Below are positions 1 to 6,423 of a DNA stretch of 10,436 nucleotides, one piece after another. The notes beneath the pieces were generated by a model that worked only from the letters and a program-made list of their open reading frames with translations, did no database searches and had not been told where the DNA came from. Each line of letters starts with the position of its first letter. Position 1 is the first letter of the stretch. The DNA comes from Alphaproteobacteria bacterium (GTDB taxonomy: Bacteria; Pseudomonadota; Alphaproteobacteria; Micavibrionales; Micavibrionaceae), in contig JAESUK010000206.1 in assembly GCA_016763095.1 (NCBI GenBank), forward strand, positions 1-10,436, read 5' to 3'. The position numbers and the translations under genes were made by a program.

Positions 1-609
1 AGGATGAGGCATCATACCAAGAATTGTTTTTCTCTTGTTATAGATACCCGCAATATTTTCTGTTGAGCCGTTGGGGTTTTCTTTTGTTATATCACCGTTT
101 ACATCGCAATAGCGAAACGCGATTTGATCGTGCTCTTTAAGCTCCGTCAAAATATTGTCATTCGCGAAATAGTTTCCGTCACCATGTGCTATTGGTACGT
201 GAATAATTGGTGTGTTTGAGAGTTCTTTTGTAAAGCTTGCGCTTGTGTTCTCAGCCTTGAGATGGACATTTTTACAGATAAATTTCAGAGAGTCGTTTTG
301 CAACAGTGCCCCTGGTAGTATTTGCGTTTCAATGAGCATTTGGAAGCCGTTACACACACCAAATATGCGTGTGCCACGTTCAGCTTGGCGGATAACTTCT
401 TTCATGATTGGTGAGTGTGCTGCCATTGCACCACATCGTAGATAGTCGCCGTATGAAAATCCACCCGGTAACACGATAAGATCGTAATCTTTAAGAGAGG
501 TCTCTTTGTGCCAAATAAGTTCTGGACGATTACCTGATACGGTTTCTATCGCATCAGCCATATCCTTTTCACGGTTCGTGCCAGGGAATACTATAATCGC
601 AGTTTTCAT
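1..609 (-). CDS. purQ: Phosphoribosylformylglycinamidine synthase, glutaminase subunit PurQ (3' end cut off by window)
   Basis: Class I glutamine amidotransferase that hydrolyses glutamine and passes ammonia to PurL for conversion of FGAR to FGAM, step four of purine synthesis, in a cytosolic PurL-PurQ-PurS complex. I translated 203 codons from the ATG at 609-607. The N-terminus MKTAIIVFPGTN is typical of PurQ. An LPGGFSYGDYLR block lies at residues 47-58, and the nucleophile elbow GVCNGFQ at 84-90 places the catalytic Cys at 86. The sequence ends GMMPHP, so catalytic His is residue 202 and the expected Glu would be codon 204, just outside the window. Normal length is about 220-230 residues, so only a short tail is missing. 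It starts 3 bases after the zeta stop codon with only weak GGAAG/AGAG purine signals inside the zeta gene, which suggests translational coupling. Whether purL follows cannot be seen. Identification is secure. Confidence 0.97.
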   Translation of the reverse strand, partial: MKTAIIVFPGTNREKDMADAIETVSGNRPELIWHKETSLKDYDLIVLPGGFSYGDYLRCGAMAAHSPIMKEVIRQAERGTRIFGVCNGFQMLIETQILPGALLQNDSLKFICKNVHLKAENTSASFTKELSNTPIIHVPIAHGDGNYFANDNILTELKEHDQIAFRYCDVNGDITKENPNGSTENIAGIYNKRKTILGMMPHP

Positions 610-612
610 GTC

Positions 613-942
613 TTACTCTGTTTCTTCCATAATTTGCTTCTTAGCTTCAGACGAGCACTCAACAAGTTTTGTGTCGATTTCATGCTCTGTAACATCAAGT
701 TTTTTGTTGTCAAAATCGCCTGTAAGCTTACGCTTCACATCATCAAAACCTGCTTCTTCAAGGTTCGAAATTACAACTTCTTTTGCATATGCTTCAGCGT
801 TACTTGCATCAACGATCCCAAGCTTTTCTGCCGCCCATAGTCCAACGAGCTTGCAACATCTTGCTTCTATTTTAAATTTTAGATCTTCATCATGTGCATA
901 TTTTGCTTCAAACGCGGCTTCGCGACCATCTAAATCTGACAT
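613..942 (-). CDS. ATP synthase zeta subunit / DUF1476 family inhibitor protein
   Basis: Small soluble protein of 109 residues, the usual length of the DUF1476 family. In Paracoccus denitrificans this family is the zeta subunit, which binds F1 and blocks ATP hydrolysis through its N-terminal region; that activity here is inferred from family membership. The sequence opens MSDLDGREAAFEAKYAHDED and continues with the hallmark LVGLWAAEKLGI at about residues 32-43, then AYAKEVV at 51-57 and a predicted helical, acidic C-terminal half. It contains a CC pair at 29-30. The start at 942 is supported by a clear GGAGG (957-953) ten bases upstream. The gene is upstream of purQ on the same strand and divergent from purC. 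I recall proximity to purine genes as common in alphaproteobacteria. No other ATP synthase gene is visible. Family assignment is strong; the inhibitory role is likely but untested for this organism. Confidence 0.9.
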   Translation of the reverse strand: MSDLDGREAAFEAKYAHDEDLKFKIEARCCKLVGLWAAEKLGIVDASNAEAYAKEVVISNLEEAGFDDVKRKLTGDFDNKKLDVTEHEIDTKLVECSSEAKKQIMEETE

Positions 943-952
943 TTTTTCTTAA

Positions 953-957
953 CCTCC
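953..957 (-). promoter_or_regulatory. Ribosome binding site of the zeta gene
   Basis: The minus strand reads GGAGG here, ten bases before the ATG at 942-940. It is the strongest Shine-Dalgarno match in the left region and fixes the start of the zeta protein. It probably drives much of the translation of purQ as well, through coupling. Confidence 0.7.
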
Positions 958-980
958 AAATAATTCGATTTACAGAGCTT

Positions 981-1009
981 CATATAGCATGCTAAATAAC
1001 CAAATCCAA
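981..1009 (-). promoter_or_regulatory. Candidate sigma70-type promoter for zeta-purQ
   Basis: On the minus strand TTGGAT (1009-1004) is followed after exactly 17 bases by TATATG (986-981). These match the TTGACA and TATAAT consensus at 3 and 4 of 6 positions, with ideal spacing. The -10 would lie about 40 bases before the zeta start codon. In an AT-rich spacer such matches arise by chance, so this is only a candidate. For purC in the other direction I see TTTACA at 969-974 but no convincing -10 at the right distance. Confidence 0.35.
985..994. promoter_or_regulatory. Perfect 10-bp palindrome TAGCATGCTA in the divergent spacer
   Basis: The sequence equals its own reverse complement. It sits near the centre of the 95-base spacer between the zeta-purQ and purC-purS units, within the spacer of the candidate leftward promoter. 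The position would suit a shared operator or nucleoid-protein site, but no known alphaproteobacterial purine regulator motif is recognised, so its function is an inference. Confidence 0.25.
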
Positions 1010-1028
1010 TAGTTTATATGTCAGAAAA

Positions 1029-1033
1029 GAGGG
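1029..1033 (+). promoter_or_regulatory. purC: Possible ribosome binding site of purC
   Basis: GAGGG lies 4 bases before GTG 1038 and 31 bases before the alternative ATG 1065, so it supports the longer PurC. An ATG at 1036 overlaps the GTG but runs straight into TGA, so it cannot be the start of the gene. Confidence 0.4.
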
Positions 1034-1037
1034 TAAT

Positions 1038-1919
1038 GTGAAAACGGTATTGAATGATCGTGCGATGACAAAGAGAAATAAACTCTATGAAGGTAAAGCC
1101 AAGATTATATATGAAGGCCCAGAACCTGGAACTCTAATCCAATATTTTAAAGATGATGCGACAGCATTTAATGCACAAAAAAAAGAAATTATTGCAGGAA
1201 AAGGTGTTTTAAATAACCGTATTTCTGCACATATCATGACAAAGCTTGAAGGCATTGGTATTCCGACGCATTTCATACGCTCCATGAATATGAGAGAGCA
1301 ACTTGTTAGAAAAGTTGAAGTGATTCCTTTGGAAGTGGTTGTGCGTAATATTGCAGCAGGGTCACTTTGTAAAAGATTGGGGATTAAAGAGGGAACACAC
1401 CTTTCTAAGCCTTTGGTCGAGTTTTACTATAAGAACGATGCACTTGGTGATCCATTGATCAGTGAAGATCATATCATGACGTTTGGTTGGGCTGATCCTT
1501 ATGAAATGGAAGAAATTGTTGCTATGGCATGGCGTGTGAACGACTATCTTAATGGTATGTTTGCTGGCGTTGGTTTGAAGCTTGTTGATTTCAAACTTGA
1601 GTTTGGACGTTTGTGGGGAGATTATGATGAGCTTTATATTCTTCTTGCTGATGAAATATCTCCAGATAATTGTCGTTTGTGGGATGCTAGGACAAATGAA
1701 AAATTTGATAAGGACCGTTTTCGCCATGATCTTGGCGATCTGATTGATGGTTATCAGGAAATTGCTAAGCGTTTGGGGCTTATCCCCGAAGGTGGCTTGA
1801 TGGCGAATGGTGAAATTAATGAAGAGGTTGTTGCTCAACTTGAAGATATAGAAAATGACTTAGCCAAGGAGCGTAAGCTTCGTGCGGTTAAGAAAAGCGG
1901 TAAACCTCGTAAAATATAA
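1038..1919 (+). CDS. purC: Phosphoribosylaminoimidazole-succinocarboxamide synthase (SAICAR synthetase)
   Basis: ATP-dependent ligase joining CAIR and aspartate to form SAICAR in de novo purine synthesis, cytosolic. From the GTG start the protein has 293 residues. It shows the glycine-rich LYEGKAKIIYE (16-26), SAICAR signature 1 VIPLEVVVRNIAAGS (95-109) and signature 2 LVDFKLEFG (182-190), followed by DEISPDNCRLWD (205-216). GTG at 1038 is preceded by GAGGG (1029-1033). The ATG at 1065 would give MTKRNKLYEGKAK, which matches where most homologues begin but has no visible ribosome binding site, so either start is possible. The C-terminus runs about 40 residues past the usual end near LGLIPEGG, with an acidic stretch and then a Lys/Arg-rich tail; alphaproteobacterial PurC is usually about 254 residues. 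purS follows after 19 bases, consistent with an operon. Confidence 0.97.
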   Translation: MKTVLNDRAMTKRNKLYEGKAKIIYEGPEPGTLIQYFKDDATAFNAQKKEIIAGKGVLNNRISAHIMTKLEGIGIPTHFIRSMNMREQLVRKVEVIPLEVVVRNIAAGSLCKRLGIKEGTHLSKPLVEFYYKNDALGDPLISEDHIMTFGWADPYEMEEIVAMAWRVNDYLNGMFAGVGLKLVDFKLEFGRLWGDYDELYILLADEISPDNCRLWDARTNEKFDKDRFRHDLGDLIDGYQEIAKRLGLIPEGGLMANGEINEEVVAQLEDIENDLAKERKLRAVKKSGKPRKI

Positions 1920-1938
1920 AATAGAAGGATTTTAAGAT

Positions 1939-2172
1939 ATGAAAGCGACTGTAAAAATTATGTTGAAAAATGGAGTTCTTGACCCTCAGGGAAAAGCCAT
2001 TGGACATGCTCTTGATGGTTTAGGTTTTGATGGTGTGAATGAAGTTCGCCAAGGGAAGATTATTGAGCTTGATCTTGTGGAGGGAACGAGCGAAGTCTCT
2101 ATCAAAGAAATGTGCGATAAGCTTTTGGCTAATCCTGTGATTGAAGATTATGAAATCTTGATGGTTGCTTAA
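1939..2172 (+). CDS. purS: Phosphoribosylformylglycinamidine synthase subunit PurS
   Basis: Small structural subunit that bridges PurQ and PurL in the FGAM synthetase of organisms with a split enzyme. It has no catalytic residues itself. The 77-residue product MKATVKIMLKNGVLDPQGKA matches the family start, with the conserved GVLDPQG (12-18), a V-R-GKIIELDL strand (36-47) and the C-terminal ENPVIEDY-like segment LANPVIEDYEI (63-73). Length is normal (about 80). AAGGA at 1925-1929 stands nine bases before the ATG, a good ribosome binding site. It follows purC by 19 bases and precedes the membrane-protein gene by 29, all on one strand. Its partner purQ is in the same window but on the opposite strand, so stoichiometry of the complex cannot be set by simple co-transcription. 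Confidence 0.96.
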   Translation: MKATVKIMLKNGVLDPQGKAIGHALDGLGFDGVNEVRQGKIIELDLVEGTSEVSIKEMCDKLLANPVIEDYEILMVA

Positions 2173-2201
2173 CGTCCTTTATTAGAAAGATAAATTTTCT
2201 T

Positions 2202-2924
2202 ATGCGGGCTTTTTTAACGTCTCCTTTTTGGTTGTTTTTTTATAGTTTCTTTATTGTAAGTTTCTTACCGTATTTTTCTATTCGCTTTGGCGACCAAAAA
2301 TGGATTTATGAGCTTCTTTATCGTCCGAACGGTATTGTCGAGAATATGACCGTTCTTCTTTATATTGTTGCCCTGTGTTTTTCGGGTTGGGTTTTGTTTA
2401 AGCATAAACTGCGTTGTGCCAGTGTCATTGTTGCTTTTTGTTTGGCATTTTTTATGTTTGGAGAAGAGATACGGTGGGGGCTTACACTCTTTGTTGATGA
2501 TCTTCACGATGTTTATATTACAGGTATGCAGGACATTCTTATTTATGTTGTAAAAGGAAGTCCTGAACATTTTCCATTGATGCTTGTTGGTGCGTTGTTT
2601 GTCGCACGAATTGTTTTGTTTTGCATCGTAGGGGGAATTGCCATCTCATTATGGTATTATCGCCATTATTGGAAGCGCTGGGCGCGCCAAGCACGACAAT
2701 ATGAGTTGTCTTCACACCTTGTTATCTATGGAGTTTTTCTGTTTGGGGTTATTATATTGGAGCTTTTTATACAGCCCGGCATTCGAAAGCTTGACTATAT
2801 TGAGGAAACTTTTGAGCTGAATGCTGCACTTATCTGGCTGTCATTTAGCTATGAGGCGGGAGTGCGTGCATTAAGTATGCATACTGACACGCACACAGAC
2901 GAGGAAGAGATCACTTTAAGCTGA
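2202..2924 (+). CDS. Multi-pass membrane protein of unknown function
   Basis: I cannot assign a function. The 240-residue product has five or six hydrophobic segments: roughly 7-27, 46-66, 69-87, 124-150, 172-190 and a weaker 203-220. The N-terminus and the acidic, His/Thr-rich tail (226-240) are polar. Landmarks are NGIVENMTVLLY at 43-54, an acidic-aromatic motif FGEEIRWG at 86-93 at the end of the third segment, and EETFELNAAL at 201-210. The combination of an EN near segment two, a GEEISWGQ-like motif and a late E-E-ELxAAL motif resembles an uncharacterised bacterial membrane family I recall, where charged residues next to membrane helices are conserved. The ribosome binding site is weak. 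The gene begins 29 bases after purS, so it may share its transcript. It overlaps the end of uvrA by nine bases tail to tail, leaving no room for a terminator between them. Confidence 0.8.
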   Translation: MRAFLTSPFWLFFYSFFIVSFLPYFSIRFGDQKWIYELLYRPNGIVENMTVLLYIVALCFSGWVLFKHKLRCASVIVAFCLAFFMFGEEIRWGLTLFVDDLHDVYITGMQDILIYVVKGSPEHFPLMLVGALFVARIVLFCIVGGIAISLWYYRHYWKRWARQARQYELSSHLVIYGVFLFGVIILELFIQPGIRKLDYIEETFELNAALIWLSFSYEAGVRALSMHTDTHTDEEEITLS

Positions 2925-5777
2925 TTTTAATCGTGTGGTTTTTGCGCGTTCAAGAATTGGCTTAAGGAATTCACCTGTATAGCTTTTCTTTGATTGGGCA
3001 ACATCCTCGGGTGTGCCTTTGGCCACAATCATTCCACCTTTATCACCACCCTCTGGTCCTATATCAATGATCCAATCGGCTGTTTTAATTACATCTAGAT
3101 TATGCTCAATCACGATAATCGAATTTCCTTTGTCTACGAGATTCTGTAGGACTTCCATGAGCTTCTTAACGTCATCGAAGTGAAGCCCTGTTGTCGGTTC
3201 ATCAAGAATATAGAGGGTTTTCCCCGTTGATCGTTTGCTGAGCTCTTTGGAAAGCTTTACGCGCTGGGCTTCCCCACCAGAGAGGGTCGTTGCTGGTTGT
3301 CCTACCTTAATATAGCCAAGCCCAACACTTTTTAATGTTTCAAGTTTGTCGCGGATCGATGGGACGGCTTTGAAAAAATCAGCGCCTTCATCAATGCTCA
3401 TGTTTAGAACGTCTGCGATAGATTTTCCTTTGAACTTTACGTCGAGGGTTTCGCGGTTATAGCGTTGTCCCTTGCAAGTTTCACACTCGACATAAACGTC
3501 AGGTAAGAAATGCATTTCAATTTTTATAAGACCATCGCCTTGGCAAGATTCGCAGCGTCCACCTTTGACGTTGAATGAGAATCGCCCCGCTTTATAGCCA
3601 CGTGCCTTTGATTCAGGAAGACCTGCGAACCAATCACGCATTGGTGAGAATGCGCCTGTGTACGTGGCAGGGTTAGAGCGCGGTGTGCGTCCAATCGGGC
3701 CTTGGTCGATATCAATGATTTTATCAATGAACTCAAGCCCCTTTATTTCATCATGCTCAAGAGGCGTTTCTTTTGTGCGCATGATTTGACGGCTTGCGCC
3801 TTTATAGAGTGTATCGAGTGTTAGGGTTGATTTCCCAGAGCCAGAAACCCCTGTAATGCATGTAAAAGTTCCTAGCGGAATTTTGGCATTTACGTTTTTG
3901 AGGTTGTTTCCGCGTGCGCCTTTGATCTCTATAAATTGCCCCTTGTGACCTTTGCGCCGTTTTTCAGGGATAGGAACTTCCATTTTTCCTGTGAGATATT
4001 GTCCTGTAATACTTTCTGGGCAATTCATAACATCTTGTGGTGTGCCCTCGGCGACGATTGTTCCGCCTAAGATTCCCGCGCGAGGGCCCATATCAATGAG
4101 ATGATCGGCAAGGCGAATAGTATCTTCGTCGTGTTCGACAACAATAACAGTATTCCCGAGATCACGGAGACGCTTAAGTGTTCCTAGAAGGCGGTTATTA
4201 TCACGCTGATGGAGACCAATGGACGGTTCATCCAGAACATAGAGTACACCTGTTAGTCCTGAACCAATCTGTGAGGCGAGGCGAATGCGTTGGCTTTCTC
4301 CACCTGACAATGTGCCAGAGGCGCGGGATAAATTGAGGTAGTCTAGTCCTACGTTCATTAAGAAGGCGAGGCGTTCGTTAATTTCTTTTAAAATACGGGA
4401 AGCGATTTCATTGTGCTGTTTTGATAGTTTTCCATCTAAGGATGAGAACCAGATTATTGCGTCTTCGATGCTGTAGGTGCTGATGTCGGCAATGGTCTCG
4501 TGATCAATTTTAACCGCTAATGATTCAGGTTTTAAGCGCTTGCCATTACATGCTTCGCAATGTGTGCTTGTCTGATATTTTGAAAGCCCTTCACGTACAG
4601 AGTTGCTGTCTGTTTCAAGTAAGCGCCGTTGTAGATTCGGAATTACACCCTCAAAAGGTTTATTGCTGTTCCATGTGCTGTCATTTTTGCTTTTATAGAC
4701 GATTTTAATAATTTTTGTGCCTGAGCCTCTTAAAATGACATTTTGGTGCTGTTTTTCAAGCTCGTTCCAAGGTGTGTTTGTGTCGAACTTATAATATTCA
4801 GCCACGGCGCGCATAGCCTGCATGTAAAAGGGTGCGAAGCTTGTTGACCATGGGACAACCGCCCCTTGCTCAATTGATTTTGATTTATCAGGAATGACCA
4901 AATCTGGGTCAACAATCATTTTTTTACCCAGCCCATCACATGTTGGGCATGCGCCATGTGGATTGTTGAAAGAGAAAATGCGTGGTTCAATTTCAGCAAT
5001 TGTGAAGCCAGAGACGGGGCAGGCAAATTTCTCGGATAGTAAAACCTGATCTTTGGTGTCGGCATTTTCAACGATCAGAAGACCATCGGCAAGTTGTAAT
5101 GCCGTTTCAACAGAGTCAGCGAGACGTGTGCCGATATCATCTCTGATTACGAGTCTATCAACAACAACTTCGATGTCATGTTTAAGTTTTTTGTTGAGCT
5201 CTGGGACTTCATCAATCTCGTATAGCTCGCCATCAATTTTAACACGTTGAAAGCCTTTTGCTTTGAGGTCTGCAAATTCCTTGCGGTATTCGCCTTTTCG
5301 TCCGCGCACAATGGGTGCCATGATGTATAGGCGTGTGCCATCGTCCATTTCAAGGATTCTATCAACCATTTCGGATACTGTTTGGCTTGTGATTGGTTCG
5401 CCTGTTGTCGGAGAGTAGGGAATGCCTACGCGCGCCCAAAGTAGACGCATGTAGTCGTAAATTTCAGTGACCGTTCCAACTGTTGAGCGCGGGTTTTTGG
5501 ATGTTGTTTTTTGTTCTATTGAAATGGCGGGGGAGAGACCTTCTATAGAATCAACATCAGGTTTTTGCATCATTTCCAAAAATTGACGGGCATAGGCGGA
5601 TAAGCTCTCAACATAGCGACGCTGACCTTCTGCATAGATGGTGTCAAAGGCAAGGGATGATTTTCCCGAGCCAGAGAGTCCCGTGATGACTGTGAGGGAG
5701 TCGCGGGGAATATCTGTGTTTATATTTTTCAGATTATGTTCGCGCGCGCCGCGGATGGAAATGTTCTTTAAACTCAT
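2916..5777 (-). CDS. uvrA: Excinuclease ABC subunit A
   Basis: Damage-recognition ATPase of nucleotide excision repair; dimeric UvrA loads UvrB at lesions. The 953-residue product is full length with two ABC modules. Walker A1 is GLSGSGKS (33-40), signature one LSGGESQ (490-496), Walker B1 LYVLDEPS (512-519). Walker A2 is GVSGSGKS (643-650), signature two LSGGEAQ (832-838), Walker B2 LYILDEPT (855-862). The C-terminal zinc finger is intact (Cys742, 745, 765, 768), and a CxxC stands at 407-410. The first zinc module has Cys253, Cys277 and Cys280, but Ser replaces the usual Cys at 256 (codon 5012-5010). I recall CPVSGF as usual in alphaproteobacteria, so this is probably lineage-typical rather than a defect. 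The ribosome binding site is weak. The gene is divergent from ssb and its 3' end overlaps the membrane-protein gene. Confidence 0.98.
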   Translation of the reverse strand: MSLKNISIRGAREHNLKNINTDIPRDSLTVITGLSGSGKSSLAFDTIYAEGQRRYVESLSAYARQFLEMMQKPDVDSIEGLSPAISIEQKTTSKNPRSTVGTVTEIYDYMRLLWARVGIPYSPTTGEPITSQTVSEMVDRILEMDDGTRLYIMAPIVRGRKGEYRKEFADLKAKGFQRVKIDGELYEIDEVPELNKKLKHDIEVVVDRLVIRDDIGTRLADSVETALQLADGLLIVENADTKDQVLLSEKFACPVSGFTIAEIEPRIFSFNNPHGACPTCDGLGKKMIVDPDLVIPDKSKSIEQGAVVPWSTSFAPFYMQAMRAVAEYYKFDTNTPWNELEKQHQNVILRGSGTKIIKIVYKSKNDSTWNSNKPFEGVIPNLQRRLLETDSNSVREGLSKYQTSTHCEACNGKRLKPESLAVKIDHETIADISTYSIEDAIIWFSSLDGKLSKQHNEIASRILKEINERLAFLMNVGLDYLNLSRASGTLSGGESQRIRLASQIGSGLTGVLYVLDEPSIGLHQRDNNRLLGTLKRLRDLGNTVIVVEHDEDTIRLADHLIDMGPRAGILGGTIVAEGTPQDVMNCPESITGQYLTGKMEVPIPEKRRKGHKGQFIEIKGARGNNLKNVNAKIPLGTFTCITGVSGSGKSTLTLDTLYKGASRQIMRTKETPLEHDEIKGLEFIDKIIDIDQGPIGRTPRSNPATYTGAFSPMRDWFAGLPESKARGYKAGRFSFNVKGGRCESCQGDGLIKIEMHFLPDVYVECETCKGQRYNRETLDVKFKGKSIADVLNMSIDEGADFFKAVPSIRDKLETLKSVGLGYIKVGQPATTLSGGEAQRVKLSKELSKRSTGKTLYILDEPTTGLHFDDVKKLMEVLQNLVDKGNSIIVIEHNLDVIKTADWIIDIGPEGGDKGGMIVAKGTPEDVAQSKKSYTGEFLKPILERAKTTRLKSA

Positions 5778-5805
5778 TTTAATGTGGCTATCTTCTTAAA
5801 TGCTC

Positions 5806-5834
5806 TTTATCTCATCGTGAATAGACACTATATA
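5806..5834 (+). promoter_or_regulatory. Weak candidate promoter for ssb in the uvrA-ssb spacer
   Basis: TTTATC (5806-5811), 17 bases, then TATATA (5829-5834), matching consensus at 3 and 4 of 6 positions. A perfect 10-bp palindrome CTATATATAG (5828-5837) overlaps the -10. The 96-base spacer must hold promoters for both uvrA and ssb, but it is AT-rich and exact elements are uncertain. No GTTC-N7-GTTC or GAAC-N7-GAAC LexA box of the alphaproteobacterial type is visible. Confidence 0.25.
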
Positions 5835-5864
5835 TAGCTTTATATTCAATTTAAGAAAGTAAAA

Positions 5865-5870
5865 AAGGAG
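5865..5870 (+). promoter_or_regulatory. ssb: Ribosome binding site deciding the ssb start
   Basis: AAGGAG is only three bases from ATG 5874 but six from GTG 5877. The better spacing and the family-typical MAGSVNKV favour GTG 5877. Confidence 0.6.
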
Positions 5871-5876
5871 TGCATG

Positions 5877-6341
5877 GTGGCTGGATCTGTCAATAAAGTA
5901 ATCTTAATAGGAAATTTGGGTAATCAGCCTGAAATTAGAACAATGCAATCTGGTGATAAGGTGGCAAACCTTTCGATTGCAACATCTGAAAGCTGGAAAG
6001 ATAAAGCAACAGGTGAGCGTAGAGAAAAAACAGAATGGCATCGTGTGGTTGTATTCAACCCAGGGATTGTGAAAGTTTGTGAAAATTATCTGCAAAAAGG
6101 CGCTAAAGTTTATATTGAAGGTGAACTTCAAACGCGTAAATGGACAGACCCTGCTTCTGGACAAGATAAATACTCAACTGAAATTGTTCTTCGTCCTTAT
6201 CGCGGTGAGTTGACTATGCTTGATAGCCGTGGCGCTGCAAGTGGTGGTGCGCCGAATGATGGTGGATTTGGTGCGCAAGCGCCTGCTCCTAGTGCTGCTC
6301 CAGCACAGGTTGATGATCTTGAGGATGAAATCCCATTTTGA
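5877..6341 (+). CDS. ssb: Single-stranded DNA-binding protein
   Basis: Binds single-stranded DNA during replication, recombination and repair and recruits partner proteins through its C-terminal tip. The product is 154 residues from GTG 5877 (155 if ATG 5874 is used). The OB fold occupies about residues 4-108, with NKVILIGNLG, the WHRVVVF strand, the YLQKGAKVYIEGELQTRKW segment and a YSTEIVL strand. A Gly/Ala/Pro-rich flexible linker follows (about 116-144), then the acidic tip DDLEDEIPF that ends the protein and is the interaction motif of the family. I prefer GTG 5877 because AAGGAG is at ideal spacing and the resulting MAGSVNKV is what I recall for alphaproteobacterial SSBs. Neighbouring uvrA is divergent, a common arrangement. 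A DUF2059 gene follows after 82 bases. Confidence 0.97.
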   Translation: MAGSVNKVILIGNLGNQPEIRTMQSGDKVANLSIATSESWKDKATGERREKTEWHRVVVFNPGIVKVCENYLQKGAKVYIEGELQTRKWTDPASGQDKYSTEIVLRPYRGELTMLDSRGAASGGAPNDGGFGAQAPAPSAAPAQVDDLEDEIPF

Positions 6342-6364
6342 TTTTAGCATAGGTATTCTCAGTT

Positions 6365-6390
6365 TTCCCTTGCTCTATACGCAGGGGGAA
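6365..6390 (+). other. Imperfect hairpin between ssb and the DUF2059 gene
   Basis: TTCCCTTGC (6365-6373) can pair with GCAGGGGGAA (6381-6390) using two G-U pairs and one bulged A around a seven-base loop. No T-run follows, so it is not a standard intrinsic terminator. It could be an mRNA processing or stabilising structure, or simply chance. Confidence 0.25.
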
Positions 6391-6423
6391 GCTTATTCAC
6401 TATAAAGAAAAAGGAAGATAGAT

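Noticed and set aside
506..952. Plus-strand open frame of 148 codons over the zeta gene and the start of purQ
   Set aside because: It is antisense to two clearly recognised genes, is Ser-rich low-complexity in translation and has no ribosome binding site.
1362..1838. Minus-strand open frame of 158 codons inside purC
   Set aside because: It is a shadow frame of a strongly conserved gene and its translation matches no family I know.
5010..5021. UvrA considered as damaged because of the missing zinc ligand
   Set aside because: All ATPase motifs and the second zinc finger are intact, the frame is full length, and the substitution looks lineage-typical.
6365..6390. Hairpin after ssb considered as an intrinsic terminator
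   Set aside because: The stem has wobble pairs and a bulge and no T-run follows, so it is kept only as a low-confidence structure.
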